Assembly (NCBI GenBank): GCA_019925105.1
Contig: JAHGAU010000019.1
Coordinates: 558,001 to 622,000 of the forward strand
Direction of reading: 5' to 3'
DNA from: Niebla homalea
Taxonomy: Eukaryota > Ascomycota > Lecanoromycetes > Lecanorales > Ramalinaceae
Length of the DNA stretch: 64,000 nucleotides
Of this stretch, positions 24,079 to 37,100 are shown piece after piece (within the stretch, counting starts at the first letter, position 1; each line of letters begins with the position of its first letter). The notes under the pieces are model-generated. The model saw only the letters and a program-made list of their open reading frames with translations, was not told the origin of the DNA and searched no databases. Position numbers and translations under genes: made by a program.

Positions 24079-25074
24079 CTCCTTGGGCAAAGACTGCGAT
24101 CATCCCATTATTGTTACTTCAAAGCCAAGAAGAGCCACCGGCCTTATCACACAGAACGGCGTCCTACGAGAGTCTCCCAGCCAAAGCATTTTTCTACATC
24201 AGTCAACGAAGCCGCAAACTCTGTCTAAACTGCTGATCCACTACACTGACCATTTGCGGGTCCAGCTGGATTGAAGACCCATCAGCAACCTCCTCAAGTA
24301 ATGAACAGCAGAGCAAAAGCCCTTACGAGCTGATAGCTGGTGGATCCTCTGCACCTGAGAGGTACATATTTGTCATTTCCCGCTATGCGCCTGTCAGTCC
24401 ACTTGTTAGTCTCGAACCTGATCAATCGCGAAGTCAGTCAATCGGTATTGACGACGACGCTATCGGTTGCAGTAGGAGAGGAGACCTTCAAAGTGCAAGA
24501 AATTGGTTTACTCGATCCAGAGCTGCTCGTAGATGACAAGGAGCCGGAGGAAATTAATGTCACTACTGGTAAAGACGTTGGACGCTGATATGCTTGTCAA
24601 CTTAGCAAAAGGGCTACGAGGGATGGATGCGATGCTGTCACTGAAGAACGTTCATAACTCGATCTGCGTGGTGGCTTAGCCCTGACATGGTTTCCTACCT
24701 CCAGGCATACATTGCAGGGGGCCATGAAGAATGATTTGGGGATGTTTTGTAATTAAGCTCTTTGCAGAATACAAATTTCCTCAATCACGCGCTATGAATA
24801 ACATGCAAGCTGCGAGATACACTGTAAATGATGCGCAAAAGGGCCATTGTCTCAGCGGAACTGGCCCATTAACAAATCCTGTGTACCCATGAAATCAAGA
24901 GCGAGATCAACGGTATCGCCAACGGAACAAGTTCAATTGCCGTCAGCAAGATCGAGCTATCACCCTGACTATGCCGCTGGCAAATTCACCTATCAGGCGG
25001 CTGGTGAGAATGTCGTTGAAGAGAAGCCCGGACTGCCTGAGGAAAACGACTTTGTCTTTAATATCTCCGCATAG
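24079..25074 (+). other. Coding-like segments downstream of the 23020 gene; exons or decayed gene
   Basis: Several stretches look like protein but lack clean starts. 24237-24536 is open for 99 codons (acidic/Ser-rich, containing WIEDPSATSSSNEQQ and YIFVISRYAPVSPLVSLEP). 24460-24588 in the frame of the upstream gene reads GLLDPELLVDDKEPEEIN. 24889-25074, also in that frame, ends ENDFVFNISA. Donor and acceptor pairs joining them were not found with confidence. They may be 3' exons of the 23020 gene, a second gene, or a pseudogenised tail. Confidence 0.35.
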
Positions 25075-25172
25075 GGTGAGTATGATCAGAAGGGCGGAAA
25101 ATCGACACCGTTATTTGCTTGCAGGCCATGTGTAGTAATACAGCAAGATTCGGCTCGCGTGCCCCATTGCAA

Positions 25173-27295
25173 TCATCTCCCTTCAGCTCCATTTTCAGTG
25201 GAGTTATACGTCTCGCCCGAAAAAATCGATTCACCGTCCGGCAGGGCAATCCCATCTTTATCCTGATAAGGAACATAACCAGGAGGAAAAGCCTCGCCAA
25301 GATTGTGCTGATTCGTATAGACATACAGCTTTAGTAGATTGTGGTGCCACAAATCATTTGATTCGTTAAGCTCCTTATGAATGTCGTAAAGTCGGAATTT
25401 ACCACCATCCACTACAGTTCCAGCTAGTGCCATCTTCTGTGTTCTTAACCTCTCCTGCAAGATCTTAGCTTTTGAAGGTATCTTGAACGGTGGCTGGCCA
25501 GGCTCGCTGTCAAAAATAGCATCCTTCCGGAGGGTGTCTATCAAGGGTGCACAGGGCCACTTTTTAGTCTCCTCAAGTGTCTTCTGCCGATTTAAGTACA
25601 TATGGCCTTTAGGAGATAGTATTCCGGCGGTCGAAGATGGATTTTGAGATTCTTCCGAGATGGGTGCAGACGTCGCATCGGACACAGTCGACGTTGACTT
25701 CCTTGGTGTATGCGGAGGTTTCATACTTGCTATGGAATGGGGTGACTTTTGGGACAAAGGTGAAGACCACGCGTTAAGCTCAGGTGATGGTAATCTGTCT
25801 GGTGTATGCGTATGCGGAGGTTCTATACTTGCTATGGAATGGGTCGACTTTTGGGATGAAGACCGCGTGTTAAGCTCAGGTGATTGTAATCTGTCTGGTG
25901 TATGCGTATGCGCAGGTCCCCTGCTTGCTACGGAATAGGCTGACTTTTGGGACAAGGTTGAAGGCCGTGCGTCAGACTCAGATGATGGTAATCTCTCTGG
26001 TGTATGCGGAGGTTCCGTGCTTGCTACGGAATAGGATGACTTTTGGGACAAGGGTGAAAACCGCGCGTTAAGCCCAGATGGTGGTAATCTCTCTGGTCTA
26101 TGCGGAGGTTCCATGCTTGCTACGGAATGGGATGACTTTTGGGACAAGGGTGAAGACCGCGCGTTAAGCCCAGGTGGTGGTAATCTCTCTGGTCTATGCG
26201 AAGGTTCCGTGCTTGCTACGGAATAGGATGACTTTTGGGACAAGGGTGAAGACCGTGCGTTAAGCTCAGGTAATGGTGACCTAAAATCAGAGAATGTCTG
26301 GTTGACCCATGACATATCTGGATCGTCCAGGAGAGCCAAGGCAGCGGAATCCAAGGGGGCGATTTGAGGTGGGTGTGAAGTCTCGGGTTCAGGCTCTGCT
26401 TCCTTTCCCCGGCGATTGGTTGTCTTCAGGTTATCCAGAACAGTGATATGTTCAGGCTCTCTTGCCACAACAGATTCATGTTCAGGCTCTACGTGCTTTT
26501 CCCGGTGTTTGGTTATCTTCAAGTCATGCATAGGCTCTCTTGCCACAATAGATTGATGTTTTGGCTCTGCTTGCCTTTTAGCTCTTTGCGAGTCTTCCAC
26601 AGCAGATGTATGTCTAGGCTCTGCTTGCCTTTCCCGGCGTCTAGCTCTTTGCGAGTCTTCCGCAACAGATTTATGTCCAGGCTTTGCTTGCTTTTCCCGG
26701 CGTTTAGCTCTTCGCGAGTCTTCTACAACAGATGTATGTCCAGAGTCTGCTTGCTTTTCCCGGCGTCTAGCTATTTGCGAGACTTCCACAAAAGATTGAT
26801 GTCCAGAGTCTGTTTGCTTTTTCGGGCGTTTAAGTGTCTTGATACTATCCACAACAGGTTCACGTTCAGGCTCTGCTTGGCTTTCCTGGCCTCTGAATGT
26901 GTTGGTTGTATGATAGAGCTGCACTGAAAGATCGGGGTTCGAGAATGCCCGATCGCGAGGTTCCAGGTAAAAGCGCAAAAATCTAGTAGAAGAATCAGTC
27001 GGCAGATTGCGTCCTGGCGGAGTGATACATACACTTTGGCGAAAAGCACCACAGTAACTACGAACCAAATCACAGAGGCCAAACCTATCACGTAGGGCAT
27101 TTTCCACTTCTGGAATCTAATGGGGTCCCAATCGGCATATCCTGGTAGCCATTTGCAGAACCCAGGCATTAACAGGGAGATGAGGGTTTCTAAGCCAGGG
27201 AACAGCAGTAGAGACCACAGGGTTGGCATAAGTAAGTGGTGCAAGATAGCTCCAATTCCTTGCGAGTCCATCGTCGTCTCCGTTACGAGGCGCAT
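25173..27295 (-). CDS. Repeat-rich membrane protein, two exons (690 aa)
   Basis: Exon 1 is 27295-27033 and exon 2 is 26982-25173. The 50-nt intron (GTATGT...CTTCTACTAG) joins VLFAKV to FLRFYLEPRDRAF in frame. Two membrane segments lie at about 18-42 and 66-88. A long hydrophilic region follows: first about seven units of a 20-22-residue Arg/Lys/Glu repeat (RAKRREKQA..GH.SVVEDS), then about seven units of a 32-residue Pro/Ser repeat (pattern PPHTPERLPSPELNARSS then PLSQKSSYSVAS). A non-repetitive C-terminal domain of about 130 residues follows (KTLEETKKWPCAPLIDTLRK, KFRLYDIHKEL). Family not recognised. The topology suggests a membrane-anchored protein with a flexible cytosolic or lumenal stalk. 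An upstream exon is possible because the frame is open before the ATG. Confidence 0.65.
25640..26290 (-). repeat. 96-bp coding minisatellite
   Basis: About seven tandem units of roughly 96 bp within exon 2 of the 25173-27295 gene, recognisable by the recurring plus-strand strings ctctggtctatgcggaggtt and gacttttgggacaagggtga. Lengths stay in multiples of three (one or two units gain HT codons), so the array is kept in frame. Confidence 0.85.
26440..26880 (-). repeat. Coding tandem repeat of about 60-66 bp
   Basis: Degenerate units marked on the plus strand by gcttgcttttcccggcg...tagctctttgcgagtcttcc. They encode the charged REKQA..GHKSVAEDSQRA repeat of the same membrane protein. Some units are shortened (one lacks the RRER block). 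Confidence 0.8.
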
Positions 27296-27397
27296 TTCGA
27301 TGGAGGCGAAAGGAAGTAAGTACAGAAGTGCAAGTGCCAAGCGCTATACCCCTAAAGCTTCAGTGCCTGTCTCGTAAGGCTGATAAGCAGAGCCAGC

Positions 27398-27560
27398 TGT
27401 CAGGGAAAAAGACGAAGTGCAGGTATTGAGGGTGGAGTGGTATCTGCCTGGATTGCAACTATGGACGGTGTTGCTACTTATGTGGGTGCGCGCCAAGCGT
27501 CCATAGCCCTATCCCCCTGCGCTATGCCTATTTTGGTATCTGTTCTGCTTGCACGTAACA
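27398..27560 (+). repeat. Intact solo LTR (163 bp) next to the membrane-protein promoter
   Basis: Bounded by TGTCAGGG...CGTAACA and flanked by a perfect 5-bp duplication CCAGC (27393-27397 and 27561-27565). It matches, in inverted orientation, the LTRs at 62735-62888 and 63761-63914, with a 9-bp insertion. It shows no RIP damage. It lies about 100 bp upstream of the ATG at 27295 and marks the right edge of island 1. Confidence 0.85.
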
Positions 27561-28435
27561 CCAGCATATTATTATAATAAGCGATCTCCACTGCGGGAGA
27601 AAAGCCGAACCTTTTAATCAAACCCTACTATATGGGGCGTGCTTAGTATAAAGAATATATACTATGTAATATATATATATATATAATCGTTGAGTATATA
27701 CGGATCCGTAACTATATAGGTATTATAGATATAAAGGTGCGTGCGCCAAGCCGCGGAACAAGGTAGAGCCGCTCCGCTCCGGTAAGGCTGATACCTAAGG
27801 ATTAACTCTGCTGAAATGAATAATGCGTATATTACCGTCAGAGCTTTAAGCTGAGAGTTATTACTGCTTTGGGGCCAAAAAGGCCTGGTTATACGGTAAT
27901 TAATATAATTCACTTGCATATTACGTGCTTTTCATTAATAATCTACTTTAATCTATAATATTACTTTATTATCGGGGGTCCGCGAGATTGTTCTTCGGTC
28001 TCCGGCTCCTACATAGATTTTTAATACTTTTTTATTTCCTATAAAAAAATTTATAACGTAAGTAGTTAAACATTACCTTTATAGTTATAAAAGATAAATT
28101 TTAAACAAATCTTCTTAATAGAAAGAATATAATATATATTTTAATAAATAATTTTAATATAAAATTTCTATTTACTTAAGATCGTAAAAAATCATTAAAA
28201 GATATATTCATAATAAAAGGGTCTTTAATCTTAACGCGTATACGCTAAAGTTATTATAGAAAACAAGACCCTTATATTAAAAGGTTTTACTAAATGAATA
28301 ATAGCTTATACTTTAATATTTACTTATTAATTCAATCCTATATCGCTATAAGCTTTCGATTTACTTTATTTATAAATTTTAAAGTTTATTTTAAAGTTTA
28401 GGGTACTTTTCTGAAGAAGCTTATTCTTAAAGGAG
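27561..28435. other. AT-rich spacer with a GC-rich LTR-like patch
   Basis: 27670-27690 holds a short (TA)n run. About 27737-27800 (gtgcgtgcgccaagccgcggaacaag) resembles part of the solo LTR at 8430-8591, so a degraded LTR is likely, but its ends were not found. 27970-28020 is another GC-richer patch of unknown origin. No gene is supported; a minus-strand frame at 27662-27919 is random. Confidence 0.4.
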
Positions 28436-28646
28436 TGTTAAGCCAGACGTATGCCTAAAGCTTGAGGGTAGTATGGTAATGTAAAATGTATATATAGCCT
28501 TAATAAATGGTATATTTGGTAAGTAAACTAATTACTGAAGAAGTAGAAGGAAAAGTGGGAAGGATAGGTGTTAAGTATTCCTATAGCCCAGTTACGCTAG
28601 GGTTATAAGGTAAGTATTAACCCTTATATTATTTCTTATTATAATA
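28436..28646 (-). repeat. 3' LTR of Gypsy G2 (211 bp)
   Basis: The outer (left) end is intact (TGTTAAGCCAGACGTATGCC). The inner (right) end is converted (ttattataata against ctaccataaca in the other LTR). Confidence 0.9.
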
Positions 28647-31600
28647 ATATTTTTTTTCCTTAATACTTTATCTTTAAAGTTATAATTTTTAATTATAACC
28701 TTAAAATAACTTATTAAAAACCTTTAAAAAACCCAATAAGAAAAAAAAGGAAAAGAGTTTATAGGTTTTACGGTATAGATATATAACGTATTCGCTTAAC
28801 TTTTAATATTAATAATATTAATATTACCCGGTAAAAGTCTTTATATTTATAAATAAGAATATTTTAAACTTATAATAATATATATACTTTCTTAAATGCG
28901 TATTTTACTTTTTTTACCGTATAATAATATTTAAGTTATAACCGATTTATATTTAAATTATATAATTATATTAAAATTATTTATTAATAATTTCTTTTAA
29001 CCCGCTTAATTTCCGGTTAAATTATTCTTACGGTTATTAAATAAATTGCTTATAAAGTTTATTTATACCGTATAAGTAACGTTTAATAAAAAGTATTATT
29101 TACGATATATTTATTATTTCTATAAGCCTTTATATAAATTATATAATATTAAAATCGATAAAGAAAAGTTAAGATTAATAAAGTATTCCCGTTATTTAAT
29201 TAAAAAGGCATTATATAAAATTATACGCTTTTAATTTTATTATTTTTACGCGACGTAACTATTACGTAAGCTAAACGTATATTTAAATCTTATCCAAGTT
29301 AAATATTTAAATAAATTATATATTTCTATATTACCGTTAATTTACTTTAATACTTAAAAAAAACGAAAAGTAATATAAGAATATATAAATAAATTTTATT
29401 AAATATTATATAAAGTTCTTACGTTTTTTAATTACTATAAAATTAAAGTTTTCTCAATAAAATATTATTAAGGTATTAATATTAATTAAATATAAGTATA
29501 ATATAATTAATAATATTAGTTATATAACTTTTATATTTAAATAATTAATTAACTTAAGTCGCTTTATTATAAGTATACCTTTATTACGGCTTATATATTA
29601 TTAATTACGTTATAGTTCAAGCTTAATCTATTTTAACCTCCGGATCTTAATATAAAGTTTAAGTAATTAATATATAAGAATCCCTTCTTTAAACGTAACT
29701 TATCCATTATAAACGTTAATAAATCGCCCGTATAACGTATTTTTACTTTATTAATATTTTATCCGTTTTTAATATTTATTTTATAAATTTTATGTTTATT
29801 AATTAACTTTAAGTTTTCTTTAATATCTTCTATTATTCTTCCGGTAAGCTTATTATAGCCCGATTTCCCTATATTACGTTAGACCCCTTATAGCCTTTTA
29901 ACGGGTTATAAGTATTTATACTTAAAAGCATTAATGAACCTTTAGTTATAAGCCGTTTTATAAAGTAATAATTTCTTAAATACATTTACTCCGCGTTATA
30001 TAGTATTATAAGTTATTTAATCAATTAAGGTACGTTTTTACCGTAAAGAGATCATAAGTTTAAGTATTGGTTCTTATATAAAGTCTAAATAAATAATAAG
30101 TGGATTATAATAAGGGAATATAGAGGATAATAAGTTTAAAGGATTATAAGTTAATAATACTTAATATACGTATATAAGTAATAATACTTTTATATTTATA
30201 TTAAGGCTTATCCTTATAATAAAATTAAATACTTTATATTTAAGCTATATATTTTATATTTTATACCGTAATTATTTATATTTCTTATTAAATATATTTT
30301 ATAACTCTTTTATATACTTTAAATTCTCTATTGGAATTTACTTATTATAAATAATTAAAAACCCTTTTTATTTAATTTTATAATATAATTTTTTATTAAT
30401 TTTATTATAATTAAATAATCTTTTAATCTTTTATTTTAATTTATTATCGATAAAATCCGATAATAAATAATTATTTTCGGCCTTAAGCCACTTCCTATAT
30501 AATTTAAATAAGGATACGTAAAATATATTATATATCCTATAAATAAATAATAAAATTAAGCGGTATGCTTAATATCCAATTAACTTAAGAACCATAAACG
30601 GGCCAATAAATTTATATAAAAGTTTTTTATTTAATCGTTTTTACTTAATATTTTTTATAAATAATATAATTATATCTTTAATTTTATATTTTTAAACTTT
30701 ATATTTATAATTATAAGACTTTATTTCCGTTTCCTTAATACGTTATTAATATTTTATTATATCGTTTTAAACCGTTAATAACTCCTTAACTCTTTTAGTT
30801 ACGGCCGGGACTTTTATCTTATTTAACTTGTTATCGATCCGCTTTTAAAATATTAAGAAATACCTTATTAAGGCTTCTGATAAAGGCTTATTAATTATAA
30901 TATTATTATTTATAAAATAAATAAAGTTTATAATTTTTAATATTAAAGTTTAATTATTTTAATTCTTATAATAATATATCTTAAGGTAATACTTAAAAGT
31001 TTAATTTTATTATTCCGTTTAATTATTCATTTAAAAATAAAACGAAATATTTAATTTACGGAATATATATATTATATTATATACCTCGGATTAATAAGAA
31101 TTTATAAAAAGTAAGCCTTAATCGGTTACGATATCCTTAAGAGCCCTATATTCCTAAAATATATATTAAAAGAGAAGTTTAATTAACTTAAAAGCAATAA
31201 TCTTTTTAATTATAAAAAATAGTCTTAATTTCTTAATTAAATAATTAATTATAATTAAGATTATAATATATATATAGTTTTATTACTTATTAAATAATAA
31301 ATCTATAATAAAATCCATAATAATTTCTTAAAAAAAATATAACGGTATTAATAAATTACTTAACTTATTATAGGGTTTATATTTAAAAGCTTTAATTCTT
31401 TAATAGATATTATATGAATTAACGTATAATTTAATATTTATATTTATATTTTCTTAAATATAAAATTTATTAAGGACTTCTTTAATACAGTTATTTCCAA
31501 AATATTTTAAAGCGGGATCGTTATAGTCTCGTTTTAATAACTTTTTTATATGGTTTCTTTAATAAGGATATATAAACGTTTATTATATTTTAGAAAACCG

Positions 31601-34600
31601 GTTAAATCGAATATCTACTTATTGGTTCTTTTAAGTACCTTATTTATAAACTTGACGTTTTTATGGTCTAAAATAAAGGTATCTTTAACTTAAAGTATTT
31701 TAATAAATTCTATTATAAATTTAATTTTAAAATTATATACCGTTTTATATATTATTATAACTTAAATAACGGTACGTAGAATAAATTATTTATAATTAAT
31801 AATCTTAATAATAAAATTAAGTTATTTTTTAATTACGTTATAAATACATATAGTTTACGTATCCGTAATATTACCCTTTTTTAGAGTTTAAGGGTCCTTA
31901 CGCTTTATATAATATACCAATCTTAAGTACGTTTTCTAAATAATATCGGTTATTAAATTCCGAATCGTTTCCTTTAAAGGGGGAATAATTATTAATGGCT
32001 TATATACGTTATTTTTACGTTTTTATACCGCTTTATTTTAATTAATTAAAACTTATTTATAGATTTTTAAGATCTTTCGGAATATAAAGTTAATTAAACC
32101 CTTTATAATTGTTAACTTCTTTTATAATATAAATAATAATTTTAATATTAATATATTAATAAATACGTAATTAAATCGTTAATTAAGCGTATCCGCCGGG
32201 TTAAAAATACCCGATTGGTACTTAATAACGAAGTTAAATGGGGCTAGCTTTACTGCTTATCGTATTTATTTATTATTTAAAGTAATAACCCCTATAAAAC
32301 TTCTTAAGTTATTATAGTTAATTAATATTTTAATCGTATAAAAATTATCCTTAAAATAATAATATTATTACTTAAAAGTTATAATAATTATTAATAATCC
32401 CTAATTATAAATTTTATAATTACGTTCCGCGTCCAGTATTTTACGGGATTAAAAAATGATAAGTTATTATTATCTATTTTAATATAATTAAAATAAAATA
32501 TTTATAAGGCCGAAGTTAAATGTATTTATTTTAACCTTAATTTAAAGGTTTAAATTAAAGTAATATAAAATTAGGATATCAAAGAATATCTTATATAGCT
32601 CTTTAAACGCCCGTTCTATTATTAAAGGTTACGTAAACGGGCCGTACTTTATACTTTTTATATTCCCTTTTAATAGCTCCGTTAAAGGAGCCGTTTTCAC
32701 GGAATAATAATAAATAAAACGCTTAAAGAAGTTAATAAAACCAAAAAAAACCTATACGTTATAAAAGGACTTAAGCTTAAATTATAATATAAATATATTT
32801 ATTTTACTTTTATTTATTATTACGCCTATAATTAATATTATAAATCTTAAAAATTCCACTTTAATAATAAAAACTTTATATTTCTTAAAATTTATAAAAA
32901 GTTTAAACTTTTAAAGCCGCTTTAAAACCCGTTTTATATATATTAGATATTTATCTTCGGTACGTAAGAAAATCAGGATATTATTTAGGTATATAATATA
33001 GAATTTATTAATAATACCGGTTAATAACTTATTAATATAAATTTAAAAAGTTATTAATATATTTATTAATCTGAACGATATAACTATATATTTAAAGTAA
33101 TTATAATATATCCGGAACGTAATCTTTTATTTATTATCCGCTTTAATCCATATATAATAATAAGTATCCTTAAAACTAAACTTTATAACTTTTTTACTTT
33201 ATAAAGTTAATTTAAAGTTTTTTTAATTAAAAGTAAAAAATAATGATTCTTAACCGTTATTTTATTTAGCCCCCGATAATCTATATAAAGGTATAAACCC
33301 CCGTCCTTTTTAAGTATAAAAAGGATCGGTAAACCTATAAAACTAATAAAATGCTATATTTATTTTTTCGTTAATATTTCGTTTAAATAAGCTTAAAGAA
33401 CCGTTAACTCCGTATTAAATAAATTATATAAAGGTTTATACGGCGGTTTAACGGTGGTTTTAATTATATAATTATATCTTATATATGCGGGGAGTTTACC
33501 GGCTTCTTCTATTGAAAAAACGTCCGTATATTCAGATAATTCAGCTGGTAAAGACGGTCCCTTTATAATTAAGTTACGGCCTATATAGCTTTCAACTGTT
33601 TTTAGGTTGGTTTAACTTTTAGGTAATGGGTTTATAATTATTAAAGTATATATTACCGGTTTTTTTTTTAATATTATTATGAATATATATAGCTTATCGA
33701 TTTAAAAAATTTATTTATTAACCTTAAAGTATTATCTTTTTTCCTTAAGGTTTAATTTAATTTTTTAAATTAATTAAATTTGATATCCTTAAGGTTATTA
33801 ACGGGTTTTATTTATTTATTGCGTATATAATAATTTTTATTATTTTTAATTACTTTTAATTATTATATATATAAAACTTTAATAAGTAAACGTTATAATA
33901 GAATATATTATTATTATCCATTTAAGTAAACTTTAATAAGGCCGTATTTTAAATATAAAATAAATCCTTCTTTATTATAAAGTTTTAATTAATTATATTA
34001 ATCTTTACCTTTATATTAAGATAAATTTCTATACTTTATTTTTTAATATTATTAAGGAATATTTAACTTTTATTAATAATAGTTTTTTCCGAGATTAATA
34101 ATTACGGCCCTTATATCCCGATAGAGCTTTTATTATAAGGCTAACGTTTCCCGAACTATTCTCTTTCTTTATGTATAAAGCGGATCCGATAGCCTTTTAT
34201 TCCTTCTTAAGTAACGGATAACTTGGTTTCTTATACCTTTTTATTTAATAGTAATAATACGTTATATTAGAAAGGTCCGTTTATTAACCCTATAAAAAGC
34301 TTTAATTCAATAATTAACTTATAAAGGGTTTAAATTCCTTCCTTAAAGATTTATTCTTAATAATCTTTTTCTTATTCTTCCTTTATAAAAAGTAAGTGGT
34401 TATATTATTAAATTTAAAATAATTTATATACGTAATAATTTTATTATATATAAAGGGAACCCCGTTTAACGCTTATATTATTATATAATATAATTATTTT
34501 TTAAGCTTATAAAATAAATAAGTAACTTATTATTCTTTTATATACTTTAAAAGTTAACTTTTTAAAGATATTATTTATACGTTAAAGTTATAAATTAATT

Positions 34601-35658
34601 ATCCTTTACTTTATTTTAAGTTTATATATTAAAGCCAGACTTCTATCTTTTTATTAATAAAATCCGATATTAAAGAACTTAAAAATTTAATAAATCCCTT
34701 TTAAGTTAATATAAAATCGGGTCTGAGTTTATATTTATAATACGCTTATAAGCCCTTAATCTTACCTTTTAAGGAAAATAAAGCTTATATAATACGGACG
34801 TAATCCGTATTATAATTAGAGTTTAAGGAGAAAATTATAAAGGCGTCTTTAATTTATTTTTAAAGCTCCTTAATACTTTTATTTTTATATTTAAGGAATA
34901 TAAAGATTTTAATATAATTATAGGATTTTTTCTTTGGACTTTTAATTTAAGTTTTACTTATAATTTACTTATAAATATTCGGCGATACGGACCTATAATT
35001 AATAACGATCGGATAAAGCGTTTTAGCCCGTATTATATAATTTAATAACGATCTATATATACTTTAAGAGTTTATAGAATAAGCCTTTAATATTTATTTA
35101 TTTAAATGAATAAACCGTTTATAAAGCTTCATTTTATAAAGCTTAACTTAATAAATTATCTTATCCAATTTTATTTTTTTTATATAATAATAATATAAAA
35201 GCTTTATTCTTCCTTATTATAATATACGTTTATAAAGGATATTTATTTTAAAGGAGGAAGGTTTTATTCCGGGGGAATAAACGCGATAAACTTAGATTAT
35301 TACCTTTAACGTTTTTATTTTTAAGGAGGATTTAATACGGACTTAAACCGTATCCGTCTTTACTTATAAAAAGGAAACGTAACGGATTCAGATCGGGATA
35401 TTTAATATTAACCTTTACCGTTAATAGTTACGGACTCCGATTCGGATAAAGACTTAAAAGAGATTTCTTAAATCCAAAAAATAAAAAATACGGTATTTTC
35501 CCCTTTAAGTTAAATTCTTTAGCGTAAAGTACCAGGATCTATTATATTAATGGATATAGTTTAGGTACGGGAAGTATACGGTTTTCTCCCCTTTTAATTA
35601 CGTATACGATTTAGTATTTCAGATTATTACCCTTTAAAAAGGTTAATAGCAATTAGAA

Positions 35659-35869
35659 TATTAAGTTAAATATATATTTAAAGCTTAAGGGTAATATAAT
35701 AATGTAAAATATATATATAACCTTAATAAATAGTATATTTAATAAGTAAATTAATTGCTAAAGAAATAAAAGGAAAAGTGGGAAAAATAGGTATTAAGTA
35801 TTCCTGTGGCCCAGCTACGCTAGGGTTACGAGGTAAGCACTAACCCCTATATTGTTTCCTACCATAACA
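35659..35869 (-). repeat. 5' LTR of Gypsy G2 (211 bp)
   Basis: The outer (right) end is intact (tgtttcctaccataaca). The inner (left) end is converted (tattaagttaaatatatatt). It carries the conserved block cctgtggcccagctacgcta. Confidence 0.9.
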
Positions 35870-35874
35870 AGGAG

Positions 35875-37100
35875 CTTAAACGTTTTTTCAATTTTATAAG
35901 GAGGGAATAAACCAGTCCTTATTATATTATAATAAGAAGGACTAACTACTTTCAATTTAATAAGATATTACTATAGAAGTTTATGATTACCTTAATATTA
36001 CTTAAAGTATCCAGATCTCCGCCGTATAAATAATAGTACCGGCCCCTTAAGCCGAAAAGCCCGTTGATTAGGGCAGAGAAAAGGCAAAAATAAATATTAA
36101 AATTTTAAGGCTTTGAGTCAATAACAGATTAAATTAAAAAGTGTATATAATAAAAATTAATAAAAAAGTAACCTTATAATAAAGAGATTTAATATATTTA
36201 ATAATATTTATTTGGGCTATAATACTCCGGAAAATAAAAACAATATATTAAGCGGTTATAAAATTTACGATAACCTATATCGTTCTTATTTAATATTCTT
36301 TAAAAAGATAACTTGACGTGAATTAAATTAAAATTTAATAATTATAAAAAATTTAAGATTAATAATTATAAAGAATCTCCGGGGTATATAAGGTTATTTT
36401 AATGCTGGTTTTAAAGTCGGAAATATATATTTTATCGACTAATTCTGTTTTGATTCAATAATTTTGTATTTTAAATTAATCCAAAAAAATATATTAAATT
36501 ATTAAAGCAAATAATAAGAAAATCCGGATTATTTTTTTTTTAAAAAAAAGCGAAACCGTTCCCGTTACCGCTTATAGAATTGAAAGTAAAACAAATTTTA
36601 AACTGAGTTCTAAAAATTTGTAAGTATATATATATTACCGATAAGAGGATTTACGTAAGAAAAAAATCATATAAAGAGAATTTAACTTATACGTTAATAC
36701 CGTTAAAATAAGAAAAACATTAAAACGTTTATTAATTAATTAAAAAAAAGAATAAAAATAATTCAAACGGAACGGTAAAAGGCTTTCGGTTATTTTATTT
36801 TAATATAACGGAAATAATCTACGGTATTAAAAGAAAATGTTTTTAGTAAAAATTTTTTATATTATAAATACATAAGGGAAAAAAATAATACCGTTACAAT
36901 TTAACTTTAAATAAGAAACAATAGCTTAATATATTTCTTTTATAAAGTAAAAGTGGGTAAATAAACTTAAATTATATATGTAAGTAATTAAAATAAAACG
37001 TTTCTTATATTTTGTTATTATTATTAAATTATTTAGAAAATCAAATAATTATAACTAAGAAAACTAAGTTATTTAACTTTAAGGAAAACTTATTATCTCC
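35875..37100. other. AT-rich region, no gene
   Basis: A small GC-richer patch at 36010-36080 (ccggccccttaagccgaaaa) is of unknown origin. The rest is AT-rich with scattered stops in all frames. No repeat partner was found elsewhere in the window. Confidence 0.4.

Larger units (their letters stand above)
28436..35869 (-). mobile_element. Complete Ty3/Gypsy retrotransposon G2 (RIP-degraded, 7.4 kb)
   Basis: 211-bp LTRs at 28436-28646 and 35659-35869 are flanked by a perfect AGGAG duplication (28431-28435, 35870-35874). Minus-strand frames show reverse transcriptase at about 33500-33050 (a [12 protein letters not shown] motif is readable) and the integrase C-terminal segment near 30690-30590 ('KKLLYKFIGP'). 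Gag/protease should lie at about 34000-35600. A minus-strand polypurine run precedes the 3' LTR (complement of attttttttcctt at 28648). All frames are closed by RIP stops, so the element is dead. Confidence 0.92.

Noticed and set aside
25660..26927. Several plus-strand open frames rich in Cys/Gly or Arg/Leu/Phe
   Set aside because: They are antisense shadows of the two in-frame coding repeats of the 25173-27295 gene.
27662..27919. 85-codon minus-strand ORF
   Set aside because: It runs through a (TA)n stretch and an LTR-like patch; no coding character.
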